64,000 nt of DNA from Diphasiastrum complanatum (lineage: Eukaryota; Streptophyta; Lycopodiopsida; Lycopodiales; Lycopodiaceae). The notes under the pieces are model-generated. The model saw nothing but the letters and a program-made list of their open reading frames with translations. It did not search any database and was not told the origin of the DNA. Both the position numbers and the translations under genes were made by a program. The stretch covers positions 26,170,178 to 26,234,177 of the forward strand of contig CM055109.1 in assembly GCA_029204225.1 (NCBI GenBank), read 5' to 3'. This document shows positions 24,906 through 36,099 of the stretch, piece after piece (position 1 is the stretch's first letter; every line of letters starts with the position of its first letter).

Positions 24906-25135
24906 ATAAGTGATGAAATAAATAGCTCCTAATGATGGGATGTCCATGAGACCACACAGATTGAATAAATCAACTCAAGTACATCTTTAGATATGGTAGC
25001 TTGCCCTTTCGCAAAATCGACTTGTAGAACATTTTTTATAAATGCAAGATTCACAAGTGAATTGACTAAAAGATGTAGGAATATGCAAGCCATTTACTTA
25101 AGTAGTTTGAGACATACATGATAGATCTCATATTA
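24906..25135. other. Junction between two opposed copia fragments
   Basis: No frame is readable. The minus-strand side contains a degraded continuation of the element below. Confidence 0.35.
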
Positions 25136-25139
25136 AGAT

Positions 25140-25697
25140 GCAGAAGGCTGCTTCGTCTTCATCTTGTTGTTGCATCGAGTAATTGGCTGAAGCAGAATTT
25201 GCTTGTTGTTGGAATTGCTTCTTCTTTTCATTGTTGAATTTTAAAGTTCTGTAGTCCCTGATAAGATGTCCAGTTCTCTTATAGTATTTACATAATAGGT
25301 TTTGCTTTGGCTAGCGTTATAAAGAATCCGAATTCGACTTTAGGAAAAAATTTGACCCAGAGTGAAAATCTGACCCAAATTGCATGTTGCTCCTTTTGTC
25401 AGGATAATCTGACTGTGTAGATTTGTTTGATCTAAACTTCTGATTTTTTGAATATAGAGCTTTAGGATCCGACCCTGAGCTTGAGGAGGTTGCATATTTT
25501 CTGACTTCCTCTTGTAGAAGCATCGAAATTACTCTTGAAAGAGCGAGGTGCTTCTGGGTTGAAATTGCTAGGACCCAACTTTCATAAGCTTTAGGAAGAC
25601 TCGATGGTAGAGTCATAACAACATCAAAATCTTCAATGACTGAGCCATTTGCAACCATTTGCTCCAGAAGGGTTTTGAAAGGGGTGAGATGGCTCAT
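25140..25697 (-). pseudogene. Copia gag remnant with degraded zinc knuckle
   Basis: The minus-strand frame 25697-25317 gives T-L-P-S-S-L-P-K-A-Y-E-S-W and L-L-Q-E-E-V-R-K, the conserved C-terminal half of copia Gag (UBN2 region). Downstream, a knuckle-like C-K-Y-Y-K-R-T-G-H-L-I-R-D-Y has lost its last Cys (Cys to Tyr). It faces the plus-strand copia fragment ending near 24900. Confidence 0.8.
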
Positions 25698-25970
25698 TCA
25701 ACAAATAGTTTGGAGTTAGTGCCTTCATGTGCATATTGTTATTGGCACAAAATTAGTCATGAAGGAAGATCTCAATTTTACTCATAATTGGATGGGCAAT
25801 CCATCACATATTTATACATAAGTGCCTCGAATTTGAGCATTTAAGGCTAGCTCTGATTTGTCCATGAGCTAACCCTATTTTCTAACCTAATAGGTCATAA
25901 GATCCACGTCCCTAATTGGGGTTTGAGATCTTGAGATCCAAAACAATGTAAAAACTGTTATTTTTAGCTC

Positions 25971-26640
25971 CTAGAATCTCTCTAGTCTATCTATGCACAA
26001 TTTGGCCTCATTCCAAAGGTGCCATTCCAAAGGTTTAGGAATAAGACTTACGAAAAGTATTCTATGCTTTTTGGCACATGTGACATCCCAGACCATGGCC
26101 TCAATACAATTTACAAGTGGAAAATTCAAACTAGCGTGTGTAAATTTTAACAATTATCTTTCAAGTATTGTTTAATCATGATAGGACTTGATTGTCCATC
26201 AAATATAGTGAATGAAGGCTTAGACTGATTGCAAAACCACCTGTAGTAACTATAATTACATTGATAACCAAAAGATTTATTAATACCGCTATATAGATCA
26301 ACACATTAATAAATAGAAGGTGATGATTTCTCTTGTTGAGAAACATAATTTGGAGTACTGCAAAGAGTGTTTGATTTGTGGATCATAATGATGTTTTAAT
26401 CAATTCCAATCTAGCTCATCATCACTATCACTGCACCACCACTTGGGTAATGATGATTTGATTGGTAAACTTGTTGATCTTCATGATTATTAGAATGCTT
26501 TTCATGTTGTTCCATACAATCTCCATATGACACATGTTGTCCGCACTGATTGGATTCACCATCACTGTGCTCATGATACTGATTTTTATAGTCACAACTA
26601 GATTGATCAGCCTGTGAAAGTACTATACTTTAGGACCATA
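25971..26640 (-). other. Unrecognised coding-like stretch
   Basis: On the minus strand, after an acceptor-like CTTTCACAG (26620s), about 60 codons are open and very rich in His, Gln, Asn, Ser and Tyr. After a frame change comes S-D-S-D-D-E-L-D-W-N. Further down (26300-26150) another open run has aromatic, Cys-containing composition and ends near the ATG of a 60-codon frame (26153-25971). The composition is unlike the AT-rich flanks. I do not recognise the family, and it may be a decayed gene or chance. Confidence 0.25.
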
Positions 26641-27330
26641 AATGGATCTACAAAAGATCCACACGAGTGATTGGATGCTTGCTTTACAACCTATCAAAAA
26701 ACTAGACACAAAAAAGTTGATCTAGATTGGCAATTTGACAATCAACAAGCAAGAACAATCAATAGCATTGATCAATCACTAAATCTGACTTGGAACGTGT
26801 TTAGTACAGACAGTAGTACGGTCTGCAATCTAAGAAATAAGTAGAAATTGATTTGGTTGCATTTGAATCACAAAAACTCAATGCACATAGTGGAGTAGCT
26901 CGAGATTGCCAATGAGCTCCAAAAAATAATTTATCTTCTCACTATGGGAGCTTGGAATACATAGCAAATGTGACTTCCTTTGTGAGGTTAGGTGGATTTC
27001 CAGGCTGTAATAAGGAAGTTAACTTGGCTCTCTTGCCCTAATTTGCAACCCTAGCCTAATTCCTAGAGTCATGCCTAGTAAGTGACTAGTTGGTCAATTT
27101 GACCTTAAACTTAGGTGTAGGTCCTATAATCTAGGAATCAATACCAAAATGACATGACCAACCTTTAGACTTGACCTAACCTAATCTAGGATGGGTTTCC
27201 CACTTGGCACTATGGCCTTACATGTGTGGGACCTACTTGTGTACACAATTTATACTATTCTACATGGTTTTTGATCAAGCTAGATTTGCCAATTTTTAGC
27301 AATTTTTCACACATCCTGTTCAAATTCACT
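26640..27330. repeat. Dispersed non-coding repeat, second copy
   Basis: Shares ordered short blocks with about 1490-2560: GTAGCTCGAGAT, an ACATGTGTGG-like block, a TCAAGCTAG...TTTGCCAATTTT block, and TGACCTAACC repeats. It is probably a diverged long LTR or other repeat. There is no protein coding. Confidence 0.4.
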
Positions 27331-27749
27331 ATCATATTCATGATCAAGATCAGGATCATATTCCATTTTGCAAATCAAAGAAGTTTATATGGATTATGTG
27401 GGCCTTAGGGCCAAATCAAATACAAAGGATAGAAGAAATAGTTTTTTGGAGTAGAAAGAAGCTAATTCTTAAGAAGCTTTGTAGGCTCTATAGGCTTTGC
27501 AAGCTCTCCACCCAAACTGAGAGTTAATACGATGAGTAAATGAGTAAAGGTATGCTCAATAAGAATTTATTATTATTGAGCATTGATTTTAATATACTTG
27601 AATGAACAATGTATAAATTTAATATAGCATTAATGTTATTCCAAGTTGTGGATTGTATCAAAGAGAGCAATTTTGCTTTTTACAACATTCAAATCCTAGC
27701 TCAAATAAAAAGTTTTGAAGATGACAAAAAAACTAAAATGCAAATAACT

Positions 27750-27752
<3 letters not shown>

Positions 27753-27834
<82 letters not shown>
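27753..27834. repeat. (GA)41 microsatellite
   Basis: 82 bp of perfect GA dinucleotide repeat. The frame reading Arg-Glu through it is a repeat artefact. Confidence 0.97.
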
Positions 27835-27838
<4 letters not shown>

Positions 27839-27839
27839 C

Positions 27840-29330
27840 ATGAAGAGTGTTCTCATAGTAGTAGTTAGATGTGTGCGAGTGGGATGTGCATGACAGATTT
27901 ATTTAAAATAAAAGAAGTGTATCAATACTTTGCTAAGAAAAATCTTCTAGGAACAATGACACCATATTTTAAACTCAAAGAGAGAATGTTATCACAACAA
28001 ATGTTTTCATTTTGCAATAATAAAGTGACACACTCATGGATCCCTCTAAGGAGTATCCAAGGCATTCTTGTCAATTTGCAAAATTTCAAAAGAAACTAAT
28101 CCTCCTAAAGACAAAGAAGAATCATTGACAAAAATTAGGTTCAAATTGGAATCTACAAAAAAATGTGACAATCGAGTCTACTCGAGCATCTTCTCCAAAA
28201 GAGTTGTCATGGAATTTATCTCAAATGTTTGGACGGTAAGCAAGTATGGAATAGGTGGTCAATCTCAATAGAATACAAAAAAAGCTACAATTACATAATT
28301 AAGCAATGATTGTATATTTTGAATATATGCTATTTAACATAGGAACAAAAGGATCTAGTAAAAGGGGACTTTTTGTGTGGTGTAGATATGTGATTGTCAC
28401 TGCACATTATTGGATTTTGGGTAGAGGACCTTCAAACATGTCGCTTATGGATCGTGCAATTAGCATGTATTTTGTTTATATCAATGTCTTTGGCATGGAT
28501 CCATTTGCAAACATGAGGATCCACCAATGGCTTCAAGTAAGAAAAAGCTGTGTGGAACATCGAAATGAATTCCTAAATTTTCAAGTTTTGAGATTAGTGT
28601 GTTAAGAAAAAGTTGTGGAACATCAAAATGAACTCCTAAATTTTCAAGTTTTGAGATTAGTGTGTTATGGATAGCTACTTCAACTAGCTTGCTTCTAACA
28701 TTAATTTTTGTTTGTAGTTATGTATCACATTGATTTAGCTCTATAATTTTGTACTTTGGTGAGCACAATTTCCTTTTGGTTAAACTTTTGATAGGTGTTT
28801 TTCTACACTACCAATGTGTGTTTTACATTTCTGGATATTGTGCCACATGATATGACTTTTGCATGTTGACAGTGAGTCTAAATCAATCGAGCCCTTGGTT
28901 GATAAATTTGAAGCTCAATACTTTTGCTCAAAAAATGATAACACGCCCCATAATTGATGGAAATTGGTTAAGCATGTTCTGTGTTGTTCATTGGGGATGT
29001 GTAAAATCATCTAAGGCCTTTGAAGGTGAATCTTGATATCTATGAATTGGTCTTCCCAGCGATCATGTGAGCCCATTTGGAGTTCTATATTTTACAGCAT
29101 TCACATTGCCACTAGCCCGAGTTAACTACAATATTTTGCCATGTAAAAGGGGTCATCTTATAATTGCGTCAATATTGCCTAAAAATTCAAAGTAAAAAAG
29201 AGCCACCATATGTACTTTTTTCATTTGTAGCTAATTATGAAATTGCTCAGTGTAGTGATGTATAATTTGTATTATGCAAAAGAGTATTTCATTATTTATG
29301 TCATTTAGTGCTAGTAGAGAGTTTTCAGTA
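27840..29330. other. Intergenic stretch
   Basis: A 99-codon plus frame at 28306-28605 has mixed composition but no motif I recognise. It overlaps a tandem duplication and is not supported as a gene. No other feature is seen. Confidence 0.35.
28539..28666. repeat. 64-bp tandem duplication
   Basis: 28539-28603 and 28604-28666 are two near-identical units, each starting with AAGAAAAAG and ending in TTAGTGTGTT. Confidence 0.9.
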
Positions 29331-29339
29331 GCCGTGAAA

Positions 29340-29700
29340 TCAGTTTTTAAATTTTTACAAAGGAAATGATGATGCCTCACAGAACGTAATCTCTGGGGCA
29401 AATTTTTTTTGACAAATTTTTTTTTTTACAGGCACCTTCCGGACACCGGAAGGTGCACGTAAAAAAATTTACGTTTTTTTACATGCACCTTTTGCCCGGA
29501 AGGTGCGTGTAAAAACAAAATTTACGTCAAAAAAAAAAAATGTAAAAACGGAATTCACAGAAGGGAAGGGCCGGCTCCTCGGCCCTTCCGCCTGCAGAAG
29601 ACCATGCGCCCTCGGACCTCCGCCCTCGGGCGCACACTCTTCCGGGGCGGAAGGGCCTCGGAGCAGGACCTCCCCCCCCCATATCTCGATTGATTTTGGT
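29340..29700. repeat. Foldback repeat with GC-rich core
   Basis: Contains a perfect 11-bp stem with a 3-nt loop (GCACCTTCCGG at 29432-29442, its complement at 29446-29456). Next is a second stem, ACGTAAA/TTTACGT (29457-29474), and a third GGAAGGTGCGTGTAAAAA copy. A GC-rich section follows, with about 19-bp imperfect inverted arms at 29572-29591 and 29645-29663. A related, shorter copy lies at 49780-50020. It is probably a non-autonomous dispersed element. The minus frame through it is chance. Confidence 0.65.
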
Positions 29701-30179
29701 TCAATAATTGTACAACACAAGCTATGTCCTAAAAGAAACTAAGAGCTTGGAACTTGAAAAACCACATGCTAAGGTTTTCCCAACATGAGTAGATTCGCAT
29801 ACAAAAAAAGGAAATTTTATCTTCTGGGCCCAGGCTAAGGATTTGAACAACGTGAAAGCATGAGAATTGAAATCCATACCAAGCGCTGATCTAAACCAAG
29901 AATTCACCAAATCTCTCTGATTGTAGTTCAAAGAAAAAGAAAGGACAAACAAGATTATGAAGAGTGCATTGATGCTTTGCAGACTATTTCACAGAAGCTA
30001 AATAACTTGGAAATACTCGATGAACACACAGAGACCAGATTATGTTTCCTCTTCTAAGAAAAAAGACAGACTAAACTTCTGGTACATTACCTACAAGGTA
30101 AGGCAACATCATACTCAGAGCCAATTTGATCGGACAAAGTCTTTAGACATAGTAAATGAAATACTTCACCTTCACCTAC
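29701..30179. other. 3' flank of the BTB gene
   Basis: Lies downstream of the minus-strand gene ending at 30180. No clear AATAAA is found on the minus strand. No coding feature is recognised. Confidence 0.35.
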
Positions 30180-31319
30180 TCACAGATGCCATATGCCAAG
30201 AGTAACCATTTTACTGAATGATCTGCTTTGGAAGAACATCGATGCTTTCATTGCATCAGGTGCAACTCCCTCTACTTGATTTGAAACGGCCGAGAGCCTG
30301 ACAAGCTCCCAGCGATGATGTTCCTCTTGATCTGTATTGTCCATATTGTCCATTAACCCCACAATTCTCTTCTTCACTGATGACATCGTTTCCTCTGGGT
30401 CAGCGTACATCAGGAATGGCTCATTGAACATCTTAATTGAGTTGTTTGTATCATAGTAAAAATGACACAGTGCTAAAGTATATCCAGGGCTGTAAGCCAC
30501 TGAGATCTCTTGTGCAACAACCTTTTCATGTATCTCCGTAAGCTCATCTATTGAGTGATAGATTTTCTTGATTCTGTGGCTTGCAATGTCTAGAATTTCT
30601 ACCGTTGCAGACTCTGGCAGATGCTCTAGTCGCTTTATCTCATCGATCAACCCCTTCACAGTGCCATTTTTGTAGAGGATAATGTTGTGGGCAGTCGTTG
30701 TTTTCGCGTTATGTCTTCTGAATTGAACCTTGAAGTGTTTAGCTCCCTCAGGAGCAACGTAATTTCTTATGACGCCAACCACCAGTTCTGGGCTGCCCCT
30801 TAATGCGCTTTCAAAGTGATCTGACAAAATAAGCAGTCTAAAATTACTGGAGATGAAGGCATTGCAACTACATTCTAAATCTTTATCATCATACATTCTA
30901 GCACACTCCAGCAATTGGAGACAATTTGCACAATCTATGGAATCTTTTAAAAAGGAGAGGCAAGCCGTTTTCATCCAAGCTACGTCGTATTTATCAGAAG
31001 CCTGTAGAATCTCCATACCGTGCACTGCAAAGAGCTCTCTATCAACCCAACCACAGTACAGCAAGTGCAGAAAAGCTCTCAAAGCATCAATGGACATGTC
31101 TTCAATGTGAACGACGGATGATTTCTGCTCTTTCATCTCAGAGCTAAACATGGAGTGAAATACAGGCGACATGAGAGCCAGAATGCATCGGTGAGCTCTA
31201 AGCTGATCCGTCCCGACCTCAAATGTGAGATCACAGTGGACCTCATCTTCCAGCAGTCGCTCGTATGCATCGTTCAGCTTCTCCTTTGCAACAAGCACTG
31301 CATCGCCTTCAGCACCCAT
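30180..31319 (-). CDS. BTB-BACK protein with USP7-like C-terminal tail
   Basis: Intact intronless 379-residue frame; ATG at 31319. Residues 18-122 form a BTB domain with the H-C-D-L-T-F-E-V-G and A-H-R-C-I-L-A-L-M-S-P-V-F-H core of Speckle-type (MATH-BTB) proteins. Residues 125-190 look like a BACK helical segment. Residues 195-379 resemble the last two ubiquitin-like folds of the deubiquitinase USP7 (plant UBP12/UBP13): L-Y-K-N-G-T-V-K-G-L-I-D-E-I, H-R-I-K-K-I-Y, F-N-E-P-F-L-M, V-K-K-R-I, and an ending F-Q-S-R...L-G-I-W-H aligned with the USP7 terminus. No MATH domain and no protease core are present. BTB domains dimerise and bind CUL3, so a ubiquitin-ligase adaptor with a USP7-type binding tail is inferred. 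The architecture is one I do not recognise. The 5' leader has a GA repeat. Confidence 0.88.
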   Translation of the reverse strand: MGAEGDAVLVAKEKLNDAYERLLEDEVHCDLTFEVGTDQLRAHRCILALMSPVFHSMFSSEMKEQKSSVVHIEDMSIDALRAFLHLLYCGWVDRELFAVHGMEILQASDKYDVAWMKTACLSFLKDSIDCANCLQLLECARMYDDKDLECSCNAFISSNFRLLILSDHFESALRGSPELVVGVIRNYVAPEGAKHFKVQFRRHNAKTTTAHNIILYKNGTVKGLIDEIKRLEHLPESATVEILDIASHRIKKIYHSIDELTEIHEKVVAQEISVAYSPGYTLALCHFYYDTNNSIKMFNEPFLMYADPEETMSSVKKRIVGLMDNMDNTDQEEHHRWELVRLSAVSNQVEGVAPDAMKASMFFQSRSFSKMVTLGIWHL

Positions 31320-31321
31320 CC

Positions 31322-31324
31322 TCT

Positions 31325-31364
<40 letters not shown>

Positions 31365-31470
31365 ACTGAGAGTGTTCTGAATTCCGACTCTTTATGAGAA
31401 AGCTCCATCAGATAAAAAATCTGGGAGAAGTGTCCCTTCTTGAATAATTGCGGCTATTTATGTAATATGT
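31322..31470 (-). promoter_or_regulatory. Probable leader and promoter of the BTB gene
   Basis: Directly upstream of the ATG is a (GA)n tract on the coding strand (31331-31363), a common plant 5'-leader and GAGA-factor target. A TATA-like CATAAATAG lies at about 31451-31459, so a start site near 31420 is plausible. Inferred from position only. Confidence 0.4.
31331..31363. repeat. (CT)n microsatellite
   Basis: About 33 bp of CT on the plus strand, in the leader of the BTB gene. It is preceded by a C6 run. Confidence 0.95.
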
Positions 31471-31840
31471 GGCTAGTAATAAATAAATTGGGGGCTGGGT
31501 GGTTCCTTTTCTCGGTCCTCTAAAAAGATGCCTACCCACAATTGTTCTTACAAAACCTTTTCTTAACCTCCTAAAAACATACTAGTTTTAGGAAGTTCAA
31601 GTTTTATTGGCAAGTTCAATAAGACCCACTAGCAATGCTAGTGAGCTGGTGCAAAACGGTCATCAATGTAGTTAGTGGCAACCCAAGTTGATTCATGCAT
31701 GGCTTACCACAAGAAGTCTTATATGTACAATGTTTCAAGTTAGGAAAAGGGAGTTTTTGCTCTGTGGAGTTTGGAGAGTGCTCACTAGGTGTTTTTCTTT
31801 CTATGCTTATATGTGATCCTGCGTTACTTGAGTTTTGACT
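31471..31840. other. Intergenic, possible LTR
   Basis: No coding. The part just before 31841 may be the end of a copia LTR because a primer site follows it. Confidence 0.3.
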
Positions 31841-32300
31841 TAGTATCAGAGCCTAACATGGTTCAAGCATAGAGAAATGCTACTATTTGAGAGAGCTTCA
31901 AAAAAATGGTTTTCTGAGAATTCTGGGTTTACGATGATCATTAAGTGAGAAGCACAACATCGGCGCATTGATTCAAGCATATGGAGGTTTGCAGAGCTTA
32001 GTATTAGCTAATTTAGCCTATGGATAGCATCAAACGGGGTTGAAAATGGTCAAAATTTGTAAAAGTTGGAGTCAATCTTTTGAAAAGACCGGACAAGAGT
32101 TACGATTTTTTCGCAAAGGTTGGCCTTCACATCATATGGATGTAAAATTTGCTTTTCTAAAGGGTGATTTGGAGGAGGAAGTGTTCATCGATCAACCCAA
32201 AGGGTTTGTTAGAAAATGATAGGAGCATAAAGTTTGTCGCTTGAAGAAAGCACTTTATGGCTTAAAACAAGCACCACGTGCGTGGTACAGGATTGATGCT
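31841..32300 (+). pseudogene. Copia primer site and short RT fragment
   Basis: TAGTATCAGAGC (31841-31852) is a one-mismatch tRNA-Met primer site. About 280 bp later comes an RT stretch: V-K-F-A-F-L-K-G-D-L-E-E-E-V-F-I and L-K-K-A-L-Y-G-L-K-Q-A-P-R-A-W-Y. Gag, protease, integrase and the rest of RT are deleted. Confidence 0.8.
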
Positions 32301-33589
32301 GTCTTTTATCGTCGTTAATGGGCACATTTTATGTCACATGAAAGGTGAAGTGAGACATCATGAAAAAAAGAAAGGACATTTGGTCATGAAAATATATATA
32401 GGCTTCAGAAAAACATCAATCCTCAAATTGAAACATCGCACATTCCTTTGTTTTTTTGGAGCAAAATAGATATTCCCTTTTGGTGGAGCTCTAAGGCATG
32501 CACATGGAAGTTACATGACTTTGGGCCAGACCAGACACAATAGAATTGCTTCGTATGGGGCGACACTAGTGGGAAAGTTGGTAACATAGAGGGGATTTTG
32601 CAGATCTTCTAGTCCAAGATTACGATATTTTGGGAGGTTTTTATTATTTCTACTGAGAATAAAAAGAAAAAGATGTTAATGACATTGAATACTTTTGGAT
32701 CTAATGTACTTTATTTTAGTACTATAAAGATTGTGTTTATATTTATCAAACTTTTGAGTTGTGAGATTTGGATGATTAGTTTAAAATTTTTAGAATTATT
32801 TGTAAAAAAAATCTTTTGAACAATTACTTTCCAATGTTAAATTTTTTTTATAAAAAATTAAATGTTGTCTTCATTTTTATGAATGTATTAGAAAATTTAA
32901 ATTACTAATCTTTGAGAAAATGGTGAATATTTTTAAAATTGATCAAATTTTCATATTTTAATTTCTAGAAATATATTAACAAAATAGCATCTTTTTTTGA
33001 AACAATACTAACAACTAGTTTTTTTCAAAACTATTTATGATTTTCTATATATTATATATAACCTTGTTTGTTTTAAAGTATTTTATTTTACAATAGTCAT
33101 TTATTTTATAATATCTTAAAATATTAATTTTTAAAAATTGAGACCCAAATATTTCTATAAATTTTTGTAAATTATTACTTTTAAAAAATAAAAAAAATGT
33201 CAATTGATATTTATACTACAATTGTAGGATATTTTTTTATGTTAATACAAATACTTTCATTTCACCTTTAAAATGCTAAACTATTTATATTAAAATAATA
33301 TTATAAAAAATTAGAAATACAATTTTTCTTATTGTTTCAAAGATTAAAGAGTTTTTTTAAATTGATTTTTTTTAGATATGTACTAATTTGATAATATTAA
33401 TAATTATCTACTTATTGATTTGGTTAGCATGATCACAATTCTTGACAAAATGAGATATCTTTTTGGTACTAGAATATATTTTTATAAAGCACTTTGAATA
33501 TTGACAATTTTTTGAAAAAATTAATTTTAAAACAAAAGTGAGTCCCCACGACATTTTTTTTCCATTGGAGAACAACAGGATATTGATTC
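32301..33589. other. AT-rich spacer
   Basis: 32640-33540 is strongly AT-rich with many T and A runs and no reading frames. No motif is recognised beyond low complexity. Confidence 0.5.
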
Positions 33590-35195
33590 CTAGTATCTAG
33601 ATTCTGAAGCAACTCAATATATGACTCAGAACAAGGACTAGTTCAAGGACTACAAATCATACACCCACTCTTACACTTCTACTTCTGAATAAGCTGATAT
33701 GCCTTTGCATTTCAGATTAGGCCATCAAATTTGTAAAAGTATTTAACAAATGTCCAAATAGAATTCAGTACAAGATCTGCTTTCAACTAGCAAATCTGAT
33801 ACTCCATGCAAAAGTTGTATAATCAGCAGCATGCTAAAAGTTCTACAGTTTCCGATATAGTCCATACTTCTAGAAATTTTTTAGATCTTGTACACATGGA
33901 CATTTGTGGCTCTATGCATACTAATTACACAAGGGGAGTTGTCTACTTATTGACTTTTATTGATGACTTCTCTCAGAGGACTACGATTTATTTCTTGAAG
34001 AAAAAATCCGATACCTTCTTCAAGCAGTTCAAAGCATCAGTAGAAAATTCGATCCAGAGAAGAATCAAAACTTTACACTCTGATGGAGGGGGAGTATTTA
34101 TCTCCACTGAGTTCAAAGTCTATTGCAAGGCCAACGGAATACAACTACAACAACATACAACCAGCTACTCACCTCAGTCCAATGGTGTAGCTCAAAGGAA
34201 GAATCAAACACTCATTGCAAGTGCCAGAGCATGCTAGCCCATGTCTCTCTTCCAAAGAAATTCTGGACAGAAGCTGTTACCATAGCAACCTATCTACAAA
34301 ATCGATCCATTACAATGGCCCTGAATGGCAAGACACCTTATCAGGTGTGGACAGGATTGAAGCCATCACTCACAAATATTAGAGTGTTTGGATGCAAAGC
34401 TTTCAATCAGGTCTCTGCTGATCTACAACAAAATCCGACCCGAGGATCGAACAGTCAAAATCTAGCCCAAGGGTCGACCAGTCAAAATCCGGCCCAATGA
34501 TCGAACAGTCAAAATTCGACCCAAGAATCGAACAATCAAAATCCGGCCCAAGTGTCAAAATCCGATTCAAGGGTCGAACAACAACAGATCAATCTCTATT
34601 GGCTACTCTCTAGATCAGAAGGCATACAAGCTCTACAACTTGGACACTCAGAAAGCATTCACGAGCAAAAATGTCAGTTTTTTGGAAGACCAATTTTTTG
34701 ACCACAAAGAAAAAGTTGCAGCAAATTCCGACCCAAGTATCGAACATCGGAATTCTGATTGGATGCTACTTTGTGCAGGAATCAATTACAACATTTGAGG
34801 CAAAGTCAACTATTGATGCTAACTAGTGCAAAGCAGCAAAAGACAATAAATCTACATTTCTAAACAAGAATGGTTTCTATCCAAACTCGGCAGACTCGAA
34901 TTTTCATTTCAAATCTGTATCGGATTTTTTCATCAACTACACACTCCATGTAGATGATACTCTACTATTTAGTATCAATCCGAATATGATGAAGGATCTA
35001 AAATGTAAGTTAGCACTGGAGTTCAAAAGGTCTGATAAATTCCAGCCAACTGCTATCACGGAGTACCAAAATCGACCCAGCAGAACAAATCTGATGGTAG
35101 CAGATTACTTCACAACGGCTCTGGCAAAAGAGCACCAGCTCAAATTCCACGACAAGTCAAATCTGAAGACCAAAGCTTTTCAGGATCCACATTAA
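33590..35195 (+). pseudogene. Copia element, internally deleted
   Basis: Plus strand. A protease trace with A-T-Q-Y-M-T near 33610 is followed by integrase (33806-34240): V-H-M-D-I-C-G-S-M, T-F-I-D-D-F-S-Q-R-T, H-S-D-G-G-G-V-F and S-P-Q-S-N-G-V-A-Q-R-K-N, where the catalytic Glu is Gln. The frame shifts to F-W-T-E-A-V-T-I-A-T-Y and V-F-G-C-K-A-F. An in-frame minisatellite follows. RT is reduced to H-V-D-D-T-L-L-F-S (about 34945), with Tyr changed to His. It then jumps to the RNaseH end A-D-Y-F-T-T-A-L-A-K-E, stopping at 35193, with a polypurine tract (GGGGGAGAG) directly after. Confidence 0.85.
34431..34582 (+). repeat. 27-bp minisatellite within copia pol
   Basis: Six units (four full 27-bp, one of 19 bp, one of 25 bp) beginning AAATCCGACCC and ending GAACAGTCA. 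27 bp is nine codons, so the first units keep the frame, giving Asn/Ser/Gln/Pro repeats. Another unit-like block lies near 34725. Confidence 0.85.
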
Positions 35196-35202
35196 GGGGG
35201 AG

Positions 35203-35444
35203 AGTTGGAATTCGATGATCAACCTCAAATCCATTTACTAATGAGCATCCTGAAAACTTTATTGTATTCCTTGTGGATATTAAGTAGAGTACATTTTGTC
35301 TCCACTCAGTTGTTGTTTCATTGCGCATTCTGTATTCTTTCATTTTTGAACGTTTTGCTGTTAATTGTGGCACTTCCGATCCACGCACCAAGCTCGCTCA
35401 GTCTTGCCTGCCAATACCACCAATTTTCGACATGGTGTCAGAGT
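35203..35444 (+). mobile_element. Copia LTR followed by a primer site
   Basis: After the polypurine tract an LTR-like segment starts with TTGGAATTC and runs to ATTTTCGACA. TGGTGTCAGAGT (35433-35444, a primer site with two mismatches) comes immediately after. About 230 bp is short for a copia LTR, so it may be internally deleted. A 3' LTR should not be followed by a primer site unless another element or a circle junction adjoined it. Confidence 0.6.
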
Positions 35445-36051
35445 ATTTGTTTCTATCAGAGCTCCATTAATCCTATATCATCTCGTTTTCTCTTATTTTC
35501 CAACAAAATCAACGTCGACTTGACTAGACAAAAGTTTAGAATATTCCTTCAAGATTATTGATGATTTTTGGATGAATCTTAAGAGTTGTGATTGAGTAAA
35601 AATTTTGTCTAAAGTTCAAATTTGTTTGAAACGATAAAATTTTGTGATAATTACTACATCACCACCAAGCATTTGAAAAGACAAATTGCATAATATTCTA
35701 TATGCTTTCTTATCTAGTATGTAAACCTTGAAAATCTTAAAAGCAAATGTTAACATTCGTCATTTTTTAAAAACTAATTATCAGGTGGGTAAATGTTGAA
35801 CCTGAGGTGCATGTACAACATATCACCTTACAATTAAATGCTAGTTATAAAAAGCATGGCATGTTCCATGTGCTACGAATGGTGCTTAAAATTTCTAATG
35901 ACATATATGCAAATCTATGAAGTGTGCTTCAAGTATGTGGATGTAAGTTGAAGGCCATATAAACCATAACAAGCCAAAGAGAGAGCAAGCACATGCTTGG
36001 TGCTTGAAATTTTTGAAAACTTGCATGAAGTGTGTGTGGAGGCATGGTATA

Positions 36052-36099
<48 letters not shown>

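Noticed and set aside
27609-27893. Frame with a long Arg-Glu repeat
   Set aside because: Produced by the (GA)41 microsatellite.
28306-28605. 99-codon plus frame
   Set aside because: No domain, it overlaps a tandem duplication, and it has no neighbouring exon signal.
34431-34582. CRISPR-like array
   Set aside because: Contiguous 27-bp units without spacers inside copia pol; a minisatellite in a plant genome.
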